From: Owenia fusiformis
Taxonomy: Eukaryota > Annelida > Polychaeta > Sabellida > Oweniidae
Length of the DNA: 13,088 bases
Reading direction: 5' to 3'
Assembly (NCBI GenBank): GCA_903813345.2
Contig: CAIIXF020000136.1
Location: 81,176-94,263, forward strand
Shown here: piece by piece, positions 1 through 10,200 of the stretch
Layout of the letters: every line of letters begins with the position of its first letter
Numbering within the stretch: position 1 is the first letter of the stretch
Made by a program: the position numbers and the translations under genes
The notes under the pieces: generated by a model
The model's input: the letters and a program-made list of their open reading frames with translations, nothing else
Databases searched by the model: none
What the model was told of the DNA's origin: nothing

Positions 1-472
1 TTGTATGTCAATATATACTGTTTTGATGACATATAAAATACTTTAGCAATAGGGAGTGCCTGGTAGCTCTCGTTGAATATTAACTTGTTATCCACTGACA
101 GAATAGATTTTAAGAATAAGTGAGATTAAAAATAAACATGGTACTTATGATATATACCTTTGACTATGATCGATGATATGATATTGTAAACGCAGACGCG
201 TTTGTGGTATTGTGGTATCTGACCTTTTTCTATCGCACCGTTATCGGTGCTTGTTTAAAATTAATTTTGAGAAAGTCCAAGGACACCACGCATAAATTAC
301 CATTAATTTCTGATTGATTTGTATCGTTATAGCCTTTAAATATTTTTAGCTGCTCCAAAAAAGATTGAGTGTCTGAATATAGGGTGAAACTGCTCCTATT
401 TCTCTCATTGCTCACCTGAGTTGGCTAGGATGATCTCCAATGTCTTTGTGCAATTAGCGTGGGGACAAAAAC

Positions 473-637
473 TTACAATGAAAATGAAAATCCGATTGTA
501 AAATAGATTGCACATGCGATTGTGAATGTTGCATCCAATACAGATGCTAAGATGATGAATGGAAATAATATCCGATACCGGAAGCTTAGGACACAACTAG
601 ACTGGAAAATGTGTGCGTAAATTGCATGGTGGAGCAT
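473..637 (-). CDS. Small hydrophobic ORF, 54 residues, doubtful
   Basis: ATG at 635-637 and TAA at 473-475. The second half is strongly hydrophobic (RILFPFIILASVLDATFTIA and onward), enough for one long or two short membrane segments. A splice-like acceptor TTTTCCAG lies before 601, and GTAAGT overlaps the stop. It may be the last exon of a membrane protein, a microprotein, or chance in AT-rich DNA. I do not recognise it. Confidence 0.2.
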   Translation of the reverse strand: MLHHAIYAHIFQSSCVLSFRYRILFPFIILASVLDATFTIACAIYFTIGFSFSL

Positions 638-843
638 ATATCAAATGGCAAATTGATTAAGCTACATCTTTTTAGGAGAATTTGTACTTGGAGGTGTAAT
701 ACTGTGTATCTCAACTTAAATGGCTATTCCAGGGACCTAATTACAACTTTTATCACGGATTTTAGTCCAACTTTTATTTCGAAACTTACTGCCATATAAT
801 TTTACCCGAATTGGAAACAAGCAGCCAGCGCTTTGGAAGAAGG

Positions 844-919
844 TCACGTGATCACCTCTTCCTAAACAGGCATCATTGGTTAACTCTTGAAAAACGCGTG
901 CTTGTGATCGATCACGTGA
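844..919. promoter_or_regulatory. Pair of TCACGTGA E-box palindromes
   Basis: TCACGTGA occurs at 844-851 and 912-919, 68 bp apart; the second sits in the longer palindrome GATCACGTGATC. The 8-mer matches E-box/CLEAR-type sites of bHLH-zip factors. No promoter or gene start is evident beside it, so function is speculative. Confidence 0.2.
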
Positions 920-1948
920 TCATATCGTACTTTTTGACTCTGACTGGATCTTGCCAGTTGACAAGAAACAGTCAAATGAGGCTAATCTATACAATTACAC
1001 TTAAAGTTTCAAGTGATATGATACTATACGACTCTTGTTAATATAGCTGCGCAAGTTCAAGTCACTAAAATGAGCTAATTATGGCGAGAATTGGGAAATA
1101 AAGCAGATGACTTTATTTTTTGAATTCCTGTTTCCAATCCTGGTAAAATTTAATCGGAAAGCAAATAGTAGGAAAGAGAGTATTAATCAAAGGAAGACAA
1201 TAATTCGATATACAAATGTATGTTAATATCTTAATCCTGTATCGGGTCAAGTGTGTAGTAAAAACTTCCTCTCGGGACCATTTTAACGTTTCGTCTCACA
1301 GGTTTTTCATTGTTATTACGCCATCTCTAGATATTCTTCTTCTAACCAAACTTTGAACTGTTTCCTAATTGCAAGTAAACCTTGATTCATTTATAAAGAA
1401 GGAGAATTTATCAAGCACAATATGACGCTGCGTTGGGCCAGAAAAGGAGAAAGGCTTTTTAAAACAATAAACCAAATAAACCCACTCCGAACTACATATT
1501 CTTCTGAGTTCTATATCTCATACTTGGATGAGTTTAAGTAAATCACCCAGGAATTTAATGCCATATTATAAGAAGAATAATTAACTCAATAATTATGTAT
1601 GCAATATACCAGTTGATATTTAGTCTATATCTCGGATAATTTTACCACCCTCCCTTTGTAATCGCTCTTTGGTTTTGTTGGAGACGCCATCTCACCTGCT
1701 TTTAACTATGCTGAATAAATTTACCCAGGTGCAAGACTTTACATACCCCTTCATAAGTTTGGCATCAGGTAGTTTTATTGTATGGCATTCATCAAAACCT
1801 GTCAGTGTTCGAATCTTAATTCAGTTCCTTAATCACAAAGCATAAACAGGCTTTGAAAAGTGCAAAAGTGTCTTCCGGTTACCAAACATGTGGAAAGGGT
1901 GTATCATTAGTATGTTATGTAACAAGTGGGTGGGTCATATTTTCTGTA

Positions 1949-1954
1949 TTTATT
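1949..1954 (-). other. Candidate polyadenylation signal AATAAA for the minus-strand gene
   Basis: This is the nearest minus-strand AATAAA after the TAG at 2710 that I found. It gives a 3' UTR of about 755 bases that would include the 73-bp repeats. In AT-rich DNA the hexamer is common; another lies near 1774. Confidence 0.25.
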
Positions 1955-1996
1955 AAATAAATTGTTATCAAAGCAATACATTACTTGGTAATACGT

Positions 1997-2315
1997 CTAC
2001 ATTTACAATACATTCACTTAGGCATGTATGAAATCTACTGTACCTACATAACTTTACAGTGTAATGCATCTACATTTACAATACATTCAATTGTACATGT
2101 ATGCAACGTACTGTACCTACAGATATTTACAGTGTGATGCGTCTACATTTACAATACATTCAATTGTACATGAGTGAAACGTACTGTACCTACAGATATT
2201 TACAGTGTAATACAGCTACATTTACAATACATGTATAAAATCTACAGTACCTACAGGTATTTACAGTGTCATGCGTCTACATTTACAATACATTCAATTG
2301 TCCATGTATGGAATC
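1997..2315. repeat. 73-bp tandem repeat, about 4.4 copies
   Basis: The marker CTACATTTACAATACAT starts at 1997, 2070, 2143 and 2216 (73-bp steps) and at 2277, a 61-bp step caused by a 12-bp loss in the fourth unit. Units also share CTGTACCTACAG and TTTACAGTGT. The array is non-coding and lies 395 bp beyond the stop codon of the big gene, so it may sit in the 3' UTR. Confidence 0.88.
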
Positions 2316-2709
2316 TGATATATGATAGACAATGACCTAGGTGTTACGTTATAATGATCCTTTTGTTACGTAGAAGTAAAAGAATTTGACAAATCGACTG
2401 ACATATTTTAACAAACCTTTCTAATATTACCTTTTACCAATCTCCGATATGAATAAAATACCACTCACACCATTTGTGGTTGACAAATATATCAAATAAA
2501 TGATCTAAAGAATTTACCAACCCCCCATGGATATACATGCATCATGACCTTAACGTTACGGAGTAGTATGTCTCGGTTACGTTAAACACCAGTGATGGAA
2601 TACCAATCAAATGTGTCCTCTAAATGTTTGACATCGGTAAATCCGATTAATTCAATTATAAAAAATTGTTCATTTACAGGCAAAGCATTTGGAAACAACA
2701 CGAAGATGT

Positions 2710-5700
2710 CTACATGTTCATGGATGCGAACATCACGGATATGCATCTGGTCAATATTTGTTCTGTTGTGTAAATAGCACGAAGTGTTTCTTGAAAACTA
2801 GGATGAGGATTATCACCGTATATTGTTTTATAAATGTCACGCGCTTCATAAAACTTCTTTAATGCATCAGCGTATTTGTGTGTATCAGCATATGCTTTAC
2901 CGATGTTGTGTAATGTGGAAGCTATGTCGGGATGAGGTTGATTACCATATATCTGTCTTTCCATATATAGACTTTCTATATAGTACTGTAAAGCTTTAGT
3001 ATTGTCACCTGTGTCACTACATACGACACCAATGTAACCTAGTACATTTGCTATATGAGGGTGAGGTTGTTCACCATAGATATGTTTCAGGATCATAAGG
3101 CACTCTGTATAATGTTGTAAACCCTGAGTGTGATCGCCCTTTTTATAGTATGTGAGACCCAGATTTCCCAAGGTAGATGCAATGTCAGGATGAGGGTGAT
3201 TACCATATATTGATCTCTGGATAGCAAGACTCTCATTGTAATACTGAGTCGCTTTATCAAACTCATCTTTACTGTGGTATGCACTTCCAAGATTCCCTAA
3301 TGTAGATGCTATGCCAGGATGAGGTTGATTTCCATGTATTATTCTCTCCATGGCAAGCCTCTCATTTTGATATGCTATGGCCTTCTCAAACTCACCTTTA
3401 CTGAAATATGTGATACCAAGATTCCCCAAAGAAGAAGCTATACCAGGATGAGGTTGGTTGCCATGTAATGTTCTTCCTATGGCAAGACTCTCATTGTGAT
3501 ATTGTATCGCTTTATCAAATTCACCTTTACAAAAGTATGTGACACCAAGATTTCCCAAAGAAGAAGCTTTACCAGAATGAGGATCATTACCATGCATTGT
3601 TCTCTCCATTGCAAGACTCTCATTGTGATATTGTATCGCTTTATCAAACTCACCTTTACTGCGGTATGTACTTCCAAGATTCCCCAATATAGACGCTATA
3701 TCAGGATGAGGATGATTACCGTGTAATGTTCTTTGCATAGTGAGACTCTCTTTGTGATATTGAATCGCTTTATCAAACTCACCGTTACTGAAATATGTGC
3801 TACCAATATTATCCAATGCAGATGCTACATTAGGATGGGGATAATTACCGTGTATGGTTCTCTCCATGGCTAGACTTTCATTGTGATATCGAATCGCTTT
3901 ATCAAACTCATTTGTGCAGAAGTATGCGCAACCAAGATTCCCCAATGTAGATGCTATACTTGGATGAGGATGATTACCGTGTAATGTTCTTTGCATAGTG
4001 AGACTCTCTTTGTGATATTGGATCGCTTTATCAAACTCATTTTTACTGAAATATGCGCGACCAAGATTCCCCAATGTAGATGCAATGCTCGGATGAGGAT
4101 AATTACCGTGAATCGTTCTTTCCATGGCAAGCCTTTCATTGTTATATTGAATCGCTTTATCAAACTCACCTTTACTGAAGTATGTGATTCCAAGATTCCC
4201 GAAAGAAGTAGCTATACCAGGATGAGGATGATCACCATGTACTGTTCTCAACATGACGAGACTCTCATTGTGATATAGTATCGATTTATCAAACTCACCT
4301 TTACTGTGATATGAACTTCCAAGATTCCCCAATGTAGATGCTATATCGGTATGAGGATGGAGCCTGTGTATTGCTCTCTGCATTGCGATACTCTCATGGT
4401 GATACTGAATCGCTTTATCAAACTCACCCCTACTGTAATAGGTGCTACCAAGACTCCCCAATGAAGATGCTATGCTAGGATGTGGATGATTACCATGTAT
4501 TTCTCTTTCCATGGCAAGCCTCGCATTGTTATATTGAATCGCTTTATCAAACTCACCTTTACTGCTGTATGCGTAACCAAGATTACCCAATGTAGATGCT
4601 ATGTCAGGATGAGGGTGATTACCATGTATTATTCTCCCCATGGCAAGACTCTCATTGTGATATTGAATCGCTTTATCAAACTTACCTTTACTGTAGTATG
4701 TGCTACCGAGACTCCCCAATGAAGATGCTATGCTAGGATGTGGATGATTACCGTGTATTGTTCTCCCCATGGCAAGACTCTCATTGTGATATTTAATCGC
4801 TTTATCATACTCACCTTTACTGTTGTATGCGTAACCAAGATTCCCCAATATAGATGCTATGTCAGGATGAGGATGATTACCATGTATTGTTCTCCCAATG
4901 GCAAGACTCTCATTTTGGAACTGAATCGCTTTATCAAACTCACCTTTACTATCGTATGCATAACCAAGATTCCCTAATGTAGATGCTATGCTAGAATGAG
5001 GATGATTACCATGTATTGTTTTAAGCATGGCGAGACTCTCCTTGTGGTATTGAATCGCTTTACAAGAATTACCTTTACTGTTGTATGCGCTACCAAGATA
5101 CCCCAACGTAGATGCTATGCTAGGATGTGGAAGATTATTATGTATTGTTATCTGCATGACAAGAGTCTCGTTAAAATATTGAATTGCTTTATCGAACTCA
5201 CCCTTTCTGTTGTATGTGATACCAAGATTTGCTAATACTGATGCTATATCAGAATTAGGATGATTACTGTGTATTGTTTTCTCCATGGCAAGACTATCAG
5301 TGTAATGTTTTATTGCGTGATCAAACTCACCTTTCCGTAGATGTGCAATTGCAAGTGTGTTTAATATTGACGAAGTATCTCGATTCTCCTTAGAAATATA
5401 ACTTTCAATTTGCAAGCTTTGATTGGCATGGCTTATTGATTCATTAAAGTTCCCTTGTGATCCGTACAACTGTGATAATTGGTGTTGAATATCACAGAGT
5501 CTTTTTTTACTCTCTGCATTATTAAGAAGTTTGCCCCTTTGCCGTTCGAGAGAATTTATAGCGCCTTGGAACATGTACATTTTTGTTTGTATTTCTGCAG
5601 TCTCAAATTTTTCATCGGTATAGTGACGCGCGTGAGTGCATGTTGAAATATCATTGAAGCAGTAGTTATACACCAAAAAATTGGTCCATGGAGTGAGAGT

Positions 5701-7232
5701 GGCGTAAAACCGGATAATTATTGGTGCATAATCTCTAACTGACATGTTGTCAAGGGCCCCGAATAAATCTTTGTCAGATGGTCTGGTTACAAAAGATACC
5801 ATTTCCCGTTGTTCGTCATATCTTCCGTAAACTAGATGACGCATGTTTGTTGCAGCGCAGACCATGAACTGTAAATCTATCTTAGCTTTGCCTGTTATAA
5901 CTAGACTAACCTCGAGCTCATCAAGGATATCAATGGGAGAACATGATCTACAATGATGCAACAGTTTAAGAGTGTTGATAGATATGGTTGCAAAACGGTA
6001 GATAGAGTGCTTTGTACGCATTCGTTTACTAAACGAGTCTGGAGTAAGAGGTTCGGTAAGGTAATTTTGCAAATCTTCCCTCAAAGTTTCATACCCCCTC
6101 TGCCTACCCACTGATAAATTTCGATCAATGTTTGAAGGTGCGGAAAGCATTTTGTGAACCTTGTCATTGTATTCTTTCCATAATATTTTATCGCCCGTGA
6201 TCAGGGTTGATGTTAAAAGCACATCGCTGAGATGATAACCTTCCTTAAGGGATACTTCTTCAATCTGACATTCACACATTTCATCAAGTGTCATAATCAA
6301 TTCTAGACTACCTTGTTTTAAAGGATCCTTGGTAGACCGCCTACCAAAGGGTATCTTACTAGCCTTTGGCTGTGTACCATCAAAACAGAGTCCTTGCGGG
6401 GTTATTGTATCCCGGAAATCATTATCCTTGACACCATTTGGCAGTTTACTGTTCCAATCCTTAAGAACGGGAATATCTAAGCCATTGATTAGTGTTTCAC
6501 CGAGATTGATAATCTTTAAGTGGAAATAGTGAATAAGAATTCTAAAATCACGTTTTAAATTATCTATTTCCTCATCTGTCTTACCAGTTGCGTCATATAA
6601 CACGGCTGACTCGAGGTCAGACCATGCAGTTACCTCTTCTCGAGCTAGAGACCCCAAACCTAATATTGCATACCTACATTTAGGACAACCTAGAACTGAA
6701 ATACAATCATTTATCATCATTTTATGTAACTCTTTGATTTTTCGAGTGAGAGTCTTATAGTAAATCCTACTGTTTGTGATTGTCCTTCTTTGATTTTCCT
6801 CACTCATCTCGAACGTCTCATTATCCACTTGCATGTCTTTTGTATGGATACTTTGAATTGTTTCTGTAGAATATATTCGGATATCTTTTAAAACTGCCTT
6901 GTACCTTTCAATGCTGTTAATTACCGGTTCTTTGTTGCCTTTCAACACCGTTTTCAAAAAGTTGGTTTCTAATTGTTCCAGTTGTTTATGTATGAAGTTA
7001 ATACGATCAGATAAGTATACCTCGTTTTTAGAGTGGCATTTCTTAACGCGCTGGAGTGCCGCATTATATAGGGCAGTTGCATAGTTGAAGTGCCAGCCTT
7101 CACCAGTTTCCTCGGCTAAGTCTGCGTATTCTTTACCCAATTCACACATCAATATTGCTTGTTTCTCCACTTCCTTCACTTGGTCGCAACATGTTATTCT
7201 TTTGCCCAAGCCATACATAGCTTCAGAAATCT
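2710..7232 (-). CDS. Exon E9 (last exon): nucleotidyltransferase-like domain and 20 TPRs
   Basis: The acceptor is GGTTTGCAG before 7232; the reading frame is open to TAG at 2710-2712. It encodes residues 594-2100. Without splicing, the first ATG would be 7218 (1502 residues), but the exact acceptor and phase match just upstream suggest that is not the true start. Layout: helical N-terminal part (599-770), nucleotidyltransferase-like core with GLGSLAREE and SDLE (787-801), a helical region after it (about 1000-1120), a degenerate TPR (about 1178-1216), 20 TPRs of 43 residues (1217-2076) and a 24-residue tail. DUF294/GlnD-type transferases combine a GSx10D-x-E active site with a following helical domain, as here. 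KLC-type TPRs usually repeat every 42 residues; one extra residue sits in the HGNHPHP loop. The exon is unusually long compared with E1-E8. Confidence 0.92.
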
Positions 7233-10200
7233 CTGCAAACCAAATGATATGTGTTAGACATCAAAGTACTCGTATGATTAAACATCGACTCCCTTTGTCC
7301 AGTTACCTATACAATTTAATTGATTTTCGATTGATTTCTGGATTATAGTATACAGGGTGGGCCAATAAAAACGTCCACATTTTTTATTTTTGTAATATCT
7401 TCGCTGGTATGTTAGAAATATCCATAAATTATATATCATTTGAAAGATAATTCAATTTCCAACAAAGTGATGTATGATTCATAAAATTTGAATGGCTATT
7501 GGTGACTCCATGGTCATTTTCGGATAACGGGGTAGTAGCAGTGGAAAACAAGATTTCGCTATTTGTTTTGAGCTTATTGCATAATATTGCATTGCTTAAT
7601 CAACACATTTAGGCTTTTACATATGAAGAAAAGGTATTGGAGTTGAGTTTCATTGTTTTTAAATCATTGTATAGCTCTAAAATAATCATGGAACCTATTT
7701 TATGCATTGTTAGTTTGTTAAAAAGTAAGATTGCTAGATGAATTGATATCTGTCTGGACAGTTTTTAGCTCTCCATCTTCATCAATCGGTAAATCAAGAT
7801 TTTGACCTCTGTGGTAATGGAAACGTTATTTAAAAACAAATACTTATTTATGTGAAATAAATTATATATCATTTTGTTGGAAATTGAATTGTCTTTTCAA
7901 TGATATGATTTAAAAATTTGTATGTACTATTACCAATGCTGTAGCAAAAACAAAAATATGGACGTTTTTGGCCCACCATGTACTTAAAAGTGGTCTGTTT
8001 TTGTTAATGTTGACCTCAATTGTGAAACTGCTCTTAAGAATAAAGACGACCATTAGCTTGTTCATCAATTTGCCCAAATATTTAACTTCGTATCTTACCT
8101 TTGCTCTCAGAGCCTTTGGGTATGTAGTCTATTCTCTCATCAGACTTTCCAATTTTGGATTTATTATTGCTGACACTCAACTCCAGTAACTTCCTCAATT
8201 GTGATATTCCTAAATAGAAATTTAGGTGCTTTGATTTATTTTAATTTAATTTTCAAATTTATGTTCGTTTTGCAGTAGCTTAAATAAAAACTGTTCGCCA
8301 TTGTGAACTTGTTTCCACCTATTATAAAATTTGATAATTTTGTTTCAATTATACGGTGAAATGTGAAAAGCACTAAATACCTCCATCGGATAGGAATATA
8401 TAAGCACTAGTGCCAAAGGGTAAGGACCAAAAGTTGTAATGGAACTTAGCAAGAAAAAGCAAACTCTAAGTGCATACCAGTAAAGACATCATCGGCAAAG
8501 GTTGTAGGTGAGTTTCCTCCACCATCGCTTACACTGTCACTAACCAAACGATCATATCCTTGCAGAAGATTAAATAAAATGTTGTAACCTAAAATTTCAA
8601 AGCAGTATCATCTGTCTATAGCACAATATGGATATAAGATGCTCTGGAATGTAGGTATAATTTGAATTGATGAAAACGGTTATAATAGAGCTCGAATCGT
8701 TTACACTTTTTCAATAAGTATGAACAAAATGCCACGTACGTGATTCGCTTGACGCGTCTTTCCTCTCGTAGAGGTGATTTCGTGTAGCTTGGACTCCGTT
8801 GTTCTTTAAAACTTGTTTATAGACATCACTTAGCATTCTCAGTTCACGACTTGCCAAACCGACTACTATTTCAATAAGTCCACCAGGAAGATCATGTTTA
8901 TTCTTTACTGAGCGGTCTACAATTTGAATCATTTGTTTCACTCCGTCATCTAGATCTTCCCAGGACGACCGAAACGGTAGATCAAGAAATCTCTCTATAT
9001 TTCTGACAAGTCCTAAATATAAAATGTAAAACTTGTCTAATGCTGATGTAAGTATCGAATATAGATGTCAACTCTCTAATTTTAAAATTATCTTTATTTA
9101 ATCTGAAGGAATCCTTTTCAATTTCTGTCTTAATAGGGAACATGCAATTTAGAAGGATTTGAAGAAAGACATGGCCTTGAGAGAAAATCCCATCCTGTAC
9201 CTCTCAGATGATTGACAGCAGGTATTTGTAAAGAAGGTGCCTTCTCTTCATCGTCGTCATCAAAAGTGTTACTCCTATGTTCATACCATTGAAGCAGTTT
9301 TTGCAAACCTACAAAATTGTTGATGTCATTAGAGATGACTTAAACTTGTATCGACTTTTGAAGCATTACTTTTTAATTCACATTTAATCAGGGGGAATGT
9401 GAAATCACTAGTTACAAATTAATATTTACCTGATTCCTTTGGAGCACTTTCCTTCATATTCATAATAAATGACCGAGTTTCTTTATTATCAGCGTGCTTT
9501 AAAAAACCAGAGTCCACTCCGATTGCTCGTTCAAGTCCACGTTCTACAAGCCGACCGACCAGTTGAGAAAGCTCATCAGGCCAATGTATATTCTTATTAG
9601 CTTCAAAGAAAGTGTCAACGATCTGGCTTAACATATCTACTCTTGCTACACTGTCTTCAGCAACCTCTGAATCCAGTAACTGCAAGAATATAGCTCCAAA
9701 CCTGTCAGACATAACTCGCGATACCACGTCACCATCAGCAACATCTATAAAATAATTACCAAGTGTATGTTAACCATCAATTAAAACACCATTTTATATC
9801 TGCAAAGAACTACACAACAGAACGTTTATAATATTACAATTTATTACATACTGTATTCGAAAACACAAAAAACTTACAAATAAACATGTTTTGAAAGTGA
9901 AAGTACAACTTATACGTATACGTATACTTTAAAGGGTCATGTCGAACTATTATATTTACTAAAATCAATTTTAAATTGTACTTAATCGAACATAGCTACT
10001 CCCGATATAGAAAAGCTCCATCAACTAGAGGCTGTGAATGCACTGTAGATTATGCACATTATAATAAAATGCTTGCTTCCGTGTCCTAGTACTTGTAGTG
10101 TATTATAAACACGATCCTTTAAAGTGAGTCACGACCCTTTAAAGTGAGTCATTACATAAACAAGTTGATTATTTCGAAGTTTTTATGATCATTATAAGTT

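Larger units (their letters stand above)
1..1948. other. Intergenic region, largely featureless
   Basis: AT-rich DNA with many short ORFs on both strands that lack domain signal, codon bias or linked splice sites. The only items I can point to are the small hydrophobic ORF at 473-637 and two TCACGTGA palindromes at 844-851 and 912-919. Confidence 0.55.

Noticed and set aside
811-1041. 76-codon plus-strand ORF
   Set aside because: Low-complexity chance ORF without codon bias, domain or flanking gene signals.
1997-2315. CRISPR-like array
   Set aside because: The whole 73-bp unit is repeated with no unique spacers; it is a minisatellite in eukaryotic DNA.
3093-4193. Other minus-strand ORFs of 65-79 codons within the TPR array
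   Set aside because: Frame-shifted shadows of the same repeats, inside the long TPR frame.
3496-5235. Series of plus-strand ORFs of 60-95 codons across the TPR array
   Set aside because: They repeat every 129 bp and are the antisense reading of the TPR units; the minus-strand frame is continuous and has the domain signal.
2710-7218. Stand-alone single-exon TPR gene starting at ATG 7218
   Set aside because: A splice acceptor lies 14 bases upstream and joins in the right phase to E8; not fully excluded, since an alternative promoter in intron 8 could still use this ATG.
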